Assembly (NCBI GenBank): GCA_018806915.1
Contig: JAGKQI010000049.1
Coordinates: 1,364,001-1,428,000 of the forward strand
From: Phytophthora colocasiae
Taxonomy: Eukaryota; Oomycota; Peronosporomycetes; Peronosporales; Peronosporaceae
Length of the DNA: 64,000 bases
Reading direction: 5' to 3'
The position numbers were made by a program, and so were the translations under genes. Numbering within the stretch: position 1 is the first letter of the stretch; every line of letters starts with the position of its first letter. The notes under the pieces were generated by a model, which saw nothing but the letters and a program-made list of their open reading frames with translations, was not told the DNA's origin and ran no database searches. Below, piece after piece: positions 10,425-21,059 of this stretch.

Positions 10425-10977
10425 GAACTTTGGCATGGTGTTCCGATGGATCTCGAGACACCGAGTTGGATCACGGCAAAGGTATCTCTGGTATAAGTGC
10501 CGCAGTAAACGGCGCTAAGCAGTCGCCAATAACGTGGAGCACGCTGTCAGTGGTGCTATTGTGGCAATGTGCGGGATTACGAGGATTACGAGGGTTGTGT
10601 GAGCTGTTGCGGAGCTTTGCGGATGCAGTGATGGAACTCCGATTAAGTACGAGTACACATGCTTCCGATGTTAAAAGCTCGCAGGGTTGCAACTCGAACG
10701 AACCGAAAAGAAAATGTGGTCGACCGTTTGCTCGATCGTAGAGTTTTGTCCGAAAAACTTGTGATTGATTGCCCTTCTTGTACCGTCATCAAACGCTGAA
10801 GTCGTGCTGCAGTGGAGACTCCTTGAGCTTACACCGTTGGTGAACTATTTCCACTCTTGACGAAGCTAGACACCCAAGCCAGCACAGTCGGTGAACAAAC
10901 ATTTTCCGCAAAGAGCTTCAGCCAACAACATCATTTGGTAAGTTATGCAAAAGATATCGAGTTTTCATTATGCTGCT
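10425..10977. other. intergenic between ABC2 promoter and ABC3 3' end
   Basis: No gene recognised. Upstream region of ABC2 and 3' flank of ABC3. Includes short GA-type direct repeats (GGATTACGAGGATTACGAGG near 10572-10591). Confidence 0.5.
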
Positions 10978-13900
10978 CTACTTCTTCTGATGGTTGACGA
11001 AGCGCAAGGCTAACAGTCCCAGAAAGCGGTACAGCACGATGAAGCCCAGGACGAAGCCAAAGTTCTTCCAGATCTCGCTGTGCTTCATCGCGAAGACGTC
11101 CTCCAAGTAGTCCTTCACTGTCATGTCTTCTGGAAGAGAAGGTGGGAGTCCCGTCATGACCTGGCAGCCGACCTCGGAGCCATCTCCATCGCTCGGACAG
11201 TCACCAAACACTAGAGCAGCCACCAAAGCCAGAGAGTACTTGTGCGGAGTGATTTCGTAAAGCCACTTGTAGCCCGACGGGATGTTGCCCCCGGGAGGGT
11301 TGAAGCCGTTGAAGAGGAAGAAGATCATTTCCAGCAGAACACCGAAGATCGTCGCGACTTCCACTGTGGGTAATAGATACGACATCAACTGACCGAAGTA
11401 CGCTTGCCACAGGACGTGCATCGACAAGTGGACCCAATAAGCGAAGAACGTTTTCACGCCTGTGAAGCCAACCATCGGAAAGTATGATACCATGAGGAGC
11501 ATCGAGCTGAAGAAGACGTACGGGATCTCCACCACCGTCGAGCCCACGAAGTACCAGAGAGCGTTGTACGTTTGAGCAGCTCGCTCGCGGTAGAAGACCA
11601 GGCGATCTTCGGATGCGGTTGGCATCACACTGCTGAACGAGATGAACCCAAGGAAGCCGGTAGTGCAGAACAACATTCCCATGCCCGAATTGATGCCGGC
11701 GTACGAGGTGTACTCCGCACTGACGTACGTGAGACCGAAGATAAGTCCGAGAATCACCGCGAGGAAGAAACGGGTCAAGTTGTAAGAAGGTGTACGCCAA
11801 TACATCCTGAAGAAGCGCTGCAGCAGGAACCTAGCCTGAGTCAGCTCGGTCGCGGCACGCTTCTCACTGTACTCCAACGCCGGTATCAACGGAGAGGGGT
11901 AAGACAACCCTTCACGATCTAAGTTCGCTTGGAGAAGGTCAAACTGCTTGCTTGTCTGGAATACCTTCACGAAATCGGTTCGATCACCATTGCTGTTGCC
12001 GATGCCTGCGCCGATCACCTCCAACATCCACGTCGCCGGGTTGTAGTTTTCTTCCAGCCTCTCCACGCCATCAATCGATTCGAAGTACGCGATCATCTCG
12101 CTGGCGTTCTTGCCCAATTCACCAGCGAACACCGTCTCACCTCCACGCTTCAACAACAGCAGACTGTCGAACACACTGAAAACCTCGGTTGACGGCTGGT
12201 GGATCGTGCACACCACCGTACGACCCGTGTTGGCCACCTTCCGTACACCGTCCATGATGAGCTTCGCAGAGCGCGCGTCCAGACCACTCGTCGGCTCATC
12301 CAGGAACAACACACTCGGCTGCGCTGCCAGCTCCACACCGATAGTCAAACGCTTCATCTGCTCCACGGAGCTGCCGCGGATGATCTGGTCGGCGATCGGG
12401 TGCAGGTCCAGCAGGTCCAGACACTCGTTCACCGAGTCGTACTTGTAGCTGTCAGGCACATCCGCTCCCTGGCGCAGGAACGCGCTGAACGTGAGCGCCT
12501 CGCGGATCGTGGCCGACTCGGAGTGGATGTCCATCTGCTCGCAGTATCCCGTGGATCGGCGGATGGCGAGGTCGGTGGCGGGGTAGCCATTGAGCAGGAT
12601 CTGTCCGGTGATCTTGCCGCCAGTCTTTCGGCCGGCGATGACGTCCATGAGCGTGGTCTTGCCGGCGCCAGAGGATCCCATGAGGGCGGTGATGGTTCCT
12701 GGGAGAGCGTATCCGCTGATCCCCTTGAGCAGGTCGATGGTGTCCTTGGGGTTGGCTGGGTCGGGCACGGTGTACCATAGGTCCTTGAAGACGACGGTGA
12801 CTGGGATGAAGTGCTTTTCGCTATCAGGCGTGACGGCTAGCAAGGTATCCCCGTCGGCTGGAGAGCTGCGAGGAGTCTGAATGAGTCCGTAGTCATTTAT
12901 TGCCTCGCTCTTGGTCTTGATATCCAACGTCACATTCTCGGGCTTCTCATAGCGGTGGTACTCAAGTACGATGTACGAGAGGAACATGAAGAAGAAGTAC
13001 GCTGCGACCATGAACACCATGCCGTACCAGAGCCAGAATTTCTCCGTCGGAACCTCGAACGTTGTCAGTGAGTACTCGCCCATAGTCATGTTGTATTTGT
13101 CGCAATAGTCGATGCCATCGTAGACGCACGTGTCGAAGGTTGAGTCTGTGTACTGGTTAACCGCAAGGGCACGCACACCCCATGCCATCGGGTTGATCCA
13201 GTAGATCCAGATGAGGTAGTCCGGAATCTGATCCTTCGTGATGACGAAGCCGGCGAACAAGACGAAGAAGAGGATGGAAACCATGGAGAGGGGGTTGGCC
13301 ACGTTCAGGTCAGGTGATGCACATGCCAAGAAGAAGAACCATGCAGCCATGGCCAGGTTTGTCAGGAATAGCATGAGCTCGTAAAGAAGAAAGGCACTGA
13401 CCGAAGACACATACCCGCACATCCAGTACACGATGGAGCCAAACACCAAGCTTTCAGCAAACCCCAATGGAAGTTGGCTCACCGAATTGGCGAGGACGAA
13501 TGACGACGTGCGGAAAAAATTCGCTCGACGCTGCTTGTAAAACACATCGCGCGCCGCAATAAACGTTGGAATCTGAGCTTGAATACCAAGAGAGACGAAC
13601 ATGACCGCGTTGAAGATGATACCCATGACCAGCTGCGCGTTGGTCTCCTCGAACTGGTAGAATGTGCTCGAATACAACAGTCCCATCAAGATCACCATCG
13701 TGGAACGACCGGCGAGGAATGCCGTGTCACGTGCTGTGAGAACCATTTGGCGCCGCATCACGCCGATGGTGCTATCCCAGAAGTTTTGGTGGAATTCAGG
13801 GATTGGGTCGATGTGCTTCTCCTTGTCCTCGATGAGGCTCGGGTGGACTGGACCATGAAGATCATCCATCATCTCACCGTAAATGGCAGAACGAGTGAAG

Positions 13901-15065
13901 ATGTCGGCGTATTGACTGGCCGAGCGCGGAATGACGCCAGATGGGATCGAGTCTACCACGTATTGGTCCTGCTTGTCAGTTCCCAGATCCAACAGGAAAT
14001 CAGCCACGTCACGGCGAGGAGGACACTTGAAACCCAGGCTCTCGAAGTAGCCCAGAGCTTCCGCGCGCGGACCATGATACATCACGTGACCCTCATTCAG
14101 GATCACCACGTCGTCAAACAGTTCGAACACCTCGGGCGACGGCTGCAACAGAGAGATGACCACCGTCTTGCGAAACTTCTTGGCGATGCTGCGCTGCGTG
14201 GTGATGATGTCGAAGGTGGCGGCACTGTCAAGACCCGTACTGATCTCGTCCATCATCATGACATACTTGTTGCCGAACTCCATCTCACCTGTGGTGACAC
14301 GTTTGCGTTCTCCACCAGACACACCACGAGTCATAGCGTCGCCGACAATGGTGTTCTGACAGTTGTCGAGTCCGAGCTGCTGGATGACGATGTCCGGGTA
14401 GTGTTTGAACATGGCTGTGGCTGCGTCCAGTGCGGCCTTGTTCTCCTCTGGGGTTCCACCTGGGCGTCGCGCTCGGAGAAGCCTCCACCACAGCAGGCAT
14501 GTGCGAACTCGAGCGTATCCTTGACAGTGAGCGACGGGTAATGCTTGTCTCGCTGCGTGACGTAGGAGACGAACTGCGGCAGACGCCGAAGCAGTTCGTT
14601 GGCTGGTGCGCCGTTGTAGGTGACTTCTCCTTCCAAGTTGATGTTCTTGTCGTTGGGGAAGCGGCCACTGAGTAGTTTCATGAGGGACGACTTGCCCGAT
14701 CCAGGCTGGCCGAGCACGAGCGTGATGGTACCTGGTTTGAAGACACCGCTGACGTTCTTGAGGAGCTGCTTCCTGACCGTGTGCTTCTTGGCACCCATAC
14801 CTCGGACGCTCTTCATGAGTTCATTGGTGAGTGTGGGCAGCTCCACTTTGACGTCGGTCTCGTCCTTGACTGTGATGTCGGCCGAGATGGAGACATCCTT
14901 AAAGCGTACTTCCATTTGTGGGAGTGCTCTACCAAGTGCCTTCTCCATACGGGAGGCGACGTGGGCGTGTAGTGCCTGTGGTCCCTGTGCCATGAGTGTC
15001 TTGCCGTTGTCATACTCGATGGTGGCGCGCATCGGTTCGTTCGCATTGGCTGGATCTTTCCCCAT
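10978..15065 (-). pseudogene. ABC3: PDR/ABCG transporter with 10-bp frameshifting deletion
   Basis: Starts at ATG 15065 (MGKDPANANEPMRAT) just after an exemplary core promoter. It reads correctly through Walker A and CCGGGFSERDAQ, then shifts frame at about 14461. Compared with ABC4, ten bases are missing between two CAG triplets (CAG-CACTTTG-CAG reduced to CAG), the outcome expected of slippage between short direct repeats. From about 14412 down to 10978 the second frame reads on without a break: NBD1 signature, TMD1, NBD2 and TMD2, ending VNHQKK. Without the deletion it would encode 1365 residues. As it stands only an N-terminal peptide of about 200 residues is made in frame. An assembly error cannot be excluded. 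Closest to ABC4 over TMD1; the linker (LDIKTKSEAINDYG) is its own. Confidence 0.85.
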
Positions 15066-15100
15066 GACTGCGGATGTTTTCCTGTCTTGAGAGGGAGAAC

Positions 15101-15118
15101 GCAAATTGTGAAATGAGC
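15101..15118 (-). promoter_or_regulatory. near-consensus oomycete core promoter of ABC3
   Basis: Minus strand GCTCATTTCACAATTTGC is an almost perfect match to initiator GCTCATTYB plus flanking CAATTTNC. Predicted 5' leader about 45 bp. Confidence 0.85.
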
Positions 15119-15854
15119 TATGATATATGCCGCCATGGATGCATGAGGTGGAGTCGCAGGTGGAAGTTGACGTGCGTGCCAGTGGAGACTTATCCTTTGC
15201 CAGTCTCACTGACCCATCCAACCATTACCAACTGACTGAAGCTATATCTGCAACTGTTGAAGATCGCTTTTCCAGTCGTGGTTTGGGCGGGATAATCACG
15301 CCAAGGTTGATGCAACCCCAAGTAAATCCGATGACATGCACTCTGCGGTACCGACGCACTAGACATCGTGTCGTACTACAAACACTCAGACCACACACAT
15401 GCTTTTGGATAAGTAAGCGCTATCGCTACGTAGACGCGCAGCACTTGGTGGATCTTCACCCTTTTCTCACTTCATCTCAGATTGTTTGGGTGGGAAGCGA
15501 TAACAGCACAACACGGTGAGCTGTGACGACGTCACGCTACAAGTACTCGGAAGATGGCTTTGGTCGAGCTGCACTGACAGCAGCACTAGAGGCGTTGTTT
15601 GCAAGCCGCCGCAATTTGCCGAATGAGCTCGACACAATGCAAAACCGCTACAAAGCACACATGACTCGCTATGACCAGAGTGCATCGCTCGACAAAGGAC
15701 TATTAATGCTTGCTGTACGTACATGTACACTGTACCGACAACGAAAACGTGGTGAGAACTTGTTTAACAAGCCCTTTGGCGGCCAGTCACCTGCGTGTCG
15801 AATATGTGGCAAGACCTGTACAACAATGCATACAATTTGCAAGTTCTCGAACTA

Positions 15855-15881
15855 CATGTACCAGCAAGTTGCTGGTACATG
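15855..15881. repeat. perfect 27-bp palindrome
   Basis: CATGTACCAGCAA, one spacer base, then its exact reverse complement TTGCTGGTACATG. It could extrude as a cruciform or be bound by a dimeric protein. Function unknown. Confidence 0.9.
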
Positions 15882-16095
15882 CTGAGCAACAGGCAAGCGT
15901 GAAGCAAGGACTAACAGTCTTTAGACCAGAGCCACGCCTGAGACACGGCGTGCTGAATGAAGGTGTTTGCGGCAGCTGGCTTTTGCCGCAATCGGTCGGG
16001 CACGCGCTCGTAAACTCGAACGGCTCGGCAAGCTGTTTAACGGCGCGTTTTAAAATTGCAGCGCATACAAGGCTACCGGTAATCTTGAGCATGCC

Positions 16096-16123
16096 ATTGT
16101 CTACGAGCTATTGTCTACGAGCT
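16096..16123. repeat. 14-bp tandem duplication
   Basis: ATTGTCTACGAGCT occurs twice in a row, followed by ATTG. Confidence 0.85.
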
Positions 16124-16540
16124 ATTGCCTCTAACAGATGAACTTCATCATCATTGACAGAACCGGTCGTTCGGGGCGGACTTCATCAACACGAGCTCGA
16201 TAGCTGTTTCCGACGGAGTCGGAATACAGTACGAGTCGTAAACGCCCAGAGGTTGACGCCCGTGGCAACGCCATTTGATTGGCCAGTGAAACGTTAGGTA
16301 CCTGAAAATTGGTACCAACAGTTCTTCATAAAAAATACATATCGCAATCTTTTTTCCACTTCAGAACGTGCATCACTCTTCGAAAGGCACCAGGATGTCA
16401 GGATGATAAACCGTGTGAAAGCGATTAACCTGCATTTATCTCACAAGATGCTTGTACCCCAGCGCAACCATCATCACTAAAGCGCCATCAGGATTAGTGC
16501 AGTGTTGAAACGCGCAGTTTTTCGTCCACCTTCCGCATTA

Positions 16541-16557
16541 ATCACTTTTCGATTGAC
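16541..16557 (+). promoter_or_regulatory. Inr/FPR core promoter of ABC4
   Basis: TCACTTTTCGATTGACG resembles the ABC2 initiator and lies about 70 bp upstream of the ancestral ABC4 ATG at 16615, upstream of the MITE. This supports 16615 as the original start. Confidence 0.6.
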
Positions 16558-16662
16558 GCCTTAGCAGCAACATCGACCAGCAACTTCTTCCTATAAGAAG
16601 AGCAAACCGATACTATGTCGTCCACGCAAACGGACGCATCAGACGCACCAGTGCGCGCCACC

Positions 16663-17186
16663 GGTTACATTTTTTTGGGATCAGTTCCTGGATTGAACTG
16701 GATCTAGTTCAATAGCCAAATAGTCCGAAATGCAATTTGACTGTATACAATTTTAAAAACTCTGATCAAGATCTGTAGTTTCGGATCAATAAAATACCTC
16801 CTCTCTCTACTGCCTTTACAACCCAGCTGCGCGCTGCGCGCGATCCCAGCCACCCCTTGCGGCTCGCTACGCTCGCGAGTGCAGACCCTAAGCCCGCTCC
16901 GGCTTCGCCTTCGCTTGATCTGTCGGCAGCGCTGGGGTTTAAGCCCGCGTGCTCCGCACACGGAGCATTAAACCGCCAGCCAGAGTTCTCCACCGCGCTT
17001 GTTCTCGACGTTGTGCGCTAGAAACACCGCAAAAGTACGGTCGGAATTTTAGTCTCTTGCTTCACGTATTTCGGGACTATAATACAACTTTTTTTTTGAA
17101 CAGGTGCTCTGATCAGAAACTATACCGCTTATATTCTGATCCCTGATCCAGTTCCAGTTGCAATCTGATCCCATATGAATTCTACC
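16663..17186. mobile_element. 524-bp Mutator-like MITE in ABC4
   Basis: Bounded by exact 9-bp target duplications CGCGCCACC (16654-16662 and 17187-17195). The ends are inverted repeats: GGT..ATT..T.TGGGATCAG at the left matches the reverse complement of the right end, 16 of 22 positions including eight in a row. The 9-bp duplication and GG..CC ends fit the Mutator superfamily. There is no transposase. The interior has GC-rich hairpins (for example TGCTCCG/CGGAGCA near 16950) and further GATC-containing repeats. Confidence 0.85.
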
Positions 17187-20100
17187 CGCGCCACCATCGA
17201 GTATGACAACGGCAAGACACTCATGGCACAGGGACCACAGGCACTACACGCCCACGTCGCCTCCCGTATGGAGAAGGCACTTGGTAGAGCACTCCCACAA
17301 ATGGAAGTACGCTTCAAGGATGTCTCCATCTCGGCCGACATCATAGTCAAGGACGAGACCGACGTCAAAGTGGAGCTGCCCACACTCACCAATGAACTCA
17401 TGAAGAGCGTCCGAGGTATGGGTGCCAAGAAGCACACGGTCAGGAAGCAGATCCTCAAGAACGTCAGCGGTGTCTTCAAACCAGGTACCATTACGCTCGT
17501 GCTCGGCCAGCCTGGATCGGGCAAGTCGTCCCTCATGAAACTGCTCAGTGGCCGCTTCCCCAACGACAAGAACATCAACTTGGAAGGAGAAGTCACCTAC
17601 AACGGCGCACCAGCCAACGAACTGCTTCGGCGTCTGCCGCAGTTCGTCTCCTACGTCACGCAGCGAGACAAGCATTACCCGTCGCTCACTGTCAAGGATA
17701 CGCTCGAGTTCGCACATGCCTGCTGTGGTGGAGGCTTCTCAGAGCGCGACGCTCAGCACTTTGCAGGTGGAACCCCAGAGGAGAACAAGGCCGCACTGGA
17801 CGCAGCCACAGCCATGTTCAAACACTACCCGGACATCGTCATCCAGCAGCTCGGACTCGACAACTGTCAGAACACCATTGTCGGCGACGCTATGACTCGT
17901 GGTGTGTCTGGTGGAGAACGCAAACGTGTCACCACAGGTGAGATGGAGTTCGGCAACAAGTATGTCATGATGATGGACGAGATCAGTACGGGTCTTGACA
18001 GTGCCGCCACCTTCGACATCATCACCACGCAGCGCAGCATCGCCAAGAAGTTTCGCAAGACGGTGGTCATCTCTCTGTTGCAGCCGTCGCCCGAGGTGTT
18101 CGAACTGTTTGACGACGTGGTGATCCTGAATGAGGGTCACGTGATGTATCATGGTCCGCGCGCGGAAGCTCTGGGCTACTTCGAGAGCCTGGGTTTCAAG
18201 TGTCCTCCTCGCCGTGACGTGGCTGATTTCCTGTTGGATCTGGGAACTGACAAGCAGGACCAATACGTGGTAGACTCGATCCCATCTGGCGTCATTCCGC
18301 GCTCGGCCAGTCAATACGCCGACATCTTCACTCGTTCTGCCATTTACGGTGAGATGATGGATGATCTTCATGGTCCAGTCCACCCGAGCCTCATCGAGGA
18401 CAAGGAGAAGCACATCGACCCAATCCCTGAATTCCACCAAAACTTCTGGGATAGCACCATCGGCGTGATGCGGCGCCAAATGGTTCTCACAGCACGTGAC
18501 ACGGCATTCCTCGCCGGTCGTTCCACGATGGTGATCTTGATGGGACTGTTGTATTCGAGCACATTCTACCAGTTCGAGGAGACCAACGCGCAGCTGGTCA
18601 TGGGTATCATCTTCAACGCGGTCATGTTCGTCTCTCTTGGTATCCAAGCTCAGATCCCAACGTTTATTGCGGCGCGCGATGTGTTTTACAAGCAGCGTCG
18701 AGCGAATTTCTTCCGCACGTCGTCATTCGTCCTCGCCAATTCGGTGAGCCAACTTCCATTGGGGTTTGCTGAAAGCTTGGTGTTTGGCTCCATTGTGTAC
18801 TGGATGTGTGGATACGTGGCCACATTCGAAGCTTTCCTCCTCTTCGAGCTCATGCTATTCCTGACAAACCTGGCCATGGCTGCATGGTTCTTCTTCTTGG
18901 CATGCGCGTCACCCGACCTGAACGTGGCCAACCCTCTCTCCATGGTTTCCATCCTCTTCTTCGTCTTGTTCGCCGGCTTCGTCATCACGAAGGATCAGAT
19001 TCCCGACTACCTCATCTGGATCTACTGGATCAACCCGATGGCATGGGGTGTGCGTGCCCTTGCGGTTAACCAGTACACAGACTCGAGCTTCGACACGTGC
19101 GTCTACGATGGCATCGACTATTGCACCAACTACAACATGACCATGGGCGAGTACTCGCTGACAACGTTTGAGGTTCCGACGGAGAAATTCTGGCTCTGGT
19201 ACGGCATGGTGTTCATGGTCGCAACGTACTTCTTCTGCATGTTCCTCTCGTACATCGTACTCGAGTTCCACCGCTATGAGAAGCCCGAGAATGTGACACT
19301 GGATTCGGACAACAAGGATGGCAATTCGGACGAATACGGACTGATGCAAACTCCTCGCAGCTTGCCAAACGAAAGAGACGCTGTGCTCGCGGTTGCTCCT
19401 GCCTCGAAGAAACACTTCGTCCCAGTCACTGTCGCCTTCAAGGACCTATGGTACACCGTGCCCGACCCAGCCAACCCCAAGGACACCATCGACCTGCTCA
19501 AGGGGATCAGCGGATACGCTCTCCCAGGAACCATCACCGCCCTCATGGGATCCTCCGGCGCCGGCAAGACCACGCTCATGGACGTCATCGCCGGCCGAAA
19601 GACTGGCGGCAAGATCACCGGACAGATCCTGCTCAATGGCCACCCCGCCACCGACCTCGCCATCCGCCGATCCACAGGATACTGCGAGCAGATGGACATC
19701 CACTCCGAGTCGGCCACGATCCGCGAGGCGCTCACGTTCAGCGCGTTCCTGCGCCAGGGAGCGGATGTGCCCGACAGCTACAAGTACGACTCGGTGAACG
19801 AGTGTCTGGACCTGCTGGACCTGCACCCGATCGCCGACCAGATCATCCGCGGCAGCTCCGTGGAGCAGATGAAGCGTTTGACTATCGGTGTGGAGCTAGC
19901 GGCGCAACCGAGTGTGTTGTTCCTGGACGAGCCGACGAGTGGTCTGGACGCGCGCTCTGCTAAGCTCATCATGGACGGTGTGCGGAAGGTGGCCAACACG
20001 GGTCGCACGGTGGTGTGCACGATCCACCAGCCGTCAACCGAGGTTTTCAGTGTGTTCGATAGTCTGCTGTTGCTGAAGCGTGGAGGTGAGACGGTGTTCG

Positions 20101-20695
20101 CAGGTGAACTGGGCAAGAACGCCAGCGAGATGATCGCATACTTCGAATCGATTGACGGTGTGGACAAGTTGGAGGACAACTACAACCCGGCGACGTGGAT
20201 GTTGGAGGTGATCGGTGCAGGTGTTGGCAACAGCAATGGTGATCGAACCGACTTCGTGAAGGTGTTCCAGGCGAGCAAGCACTCCGACCTTCTCCAGTCC
20301 AACCTTGACCGTGAAGGCGTGGCATATCCGTCTCCATCCATCCCAGCTCTGGAGTACAGTGACAAGCGCGCTGCGACTGAGTTAACCCAGGCAACGATGT
20401 TGATGCAACGTTTCTTCAGGATGTACTGGCGCACAGCTTCGTACAACTTGACCCGATTCAGTCTTTTCCTGATTCTTGGCCTTGTCTTCGGTATCACGTA
20501 TGTCAGTGCGGAGTACACCTCGTACGCCGGCATCAATTCGGGCATGGGAATGCTGTTCTGCACCACTGGTTTCATCGGCTTCATCTCATTCAGCAGCGTT
20601 ACGCCGATCGCATCGGAGGATCGTCTGGCCTTCTACCGCGAGCGAGCTTCCCAAACGTACAATGCTCTTTGGTACTTCGTGGGCTCGACGGTGGT

Positions 20696-21021
20696 TGTAG
20701 TGCTGCCAAGGCATGCATATTCATGCACAGTATCCACCCAGCCAACTCCAGCCAGAGCTGCGGGAAGCCGATAACGCCAACGCTGTTGACAACAAGATTG
20801 GCGTCACGACAATGTTGATGACATAACGACAAATGTGTTGACACACACCGTGGCCAACCAAGTGCCTATGGCGCCAATGCCTCCGGCATTTGGTAAACTA
20901 AGCTAGCAATTAGGAACAACCTCACTTTGCAATCTACCACTAGCAATACACTTCGGCAAAAACCTTCAGGGAGCTTCGCCGACTCCCCCCGTGTGTCTTC
21001 GATTTCCCTGCAGACACTACA
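20696..21021 (+). repeat. 5' LTR (326 bp)
   Basis: Identical by eye to the 3' LTR. Contains CCTCACTTTGCAATCTACC at about 20920-20938, which resembles a host initiator/flanking element and probably sets the element's transcription start. Confidence 0.95.
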
Positions 21022-21059
21022 AAGAATTCTTTAGCAGTTTTTCTGCTCGAACCACGAAG

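Larger units (their letters stand above)
15119..16540. other. divergent intergenic region ABC3/ABC4
   Basis: About 1.4 kb without a recognisable gene. A GTG-started frame of about 120 codons at 15523-15885 has no known relatives that I recognise and no initiator. Contains a perfect palindrome and a short tandem repeat, listed separately. Confidence 0.45.

Noticed and set aside
12199..12780. long frames opposite ABC NBD2 (and copies at 4094-4675, 7627-8007, 19446-19826)
   Set aside because: They recur only because the NBD2 DNA is nearly identical and GC-rich in third positions. They are antisense shadows with no family match.
15523..15885. 120-codon frame between ABC3 and ABC4
   Set aside because: GTG start, no initiator, no recognisable domain.
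17170..17184. CATATGAATTC looks like a cloning-vector site next to ABC4
   Set aside because: It lies inside an element whose ends are fixed by an exact 9-bp duplication and inverted termini, so natural sequence is the simpler explanation.
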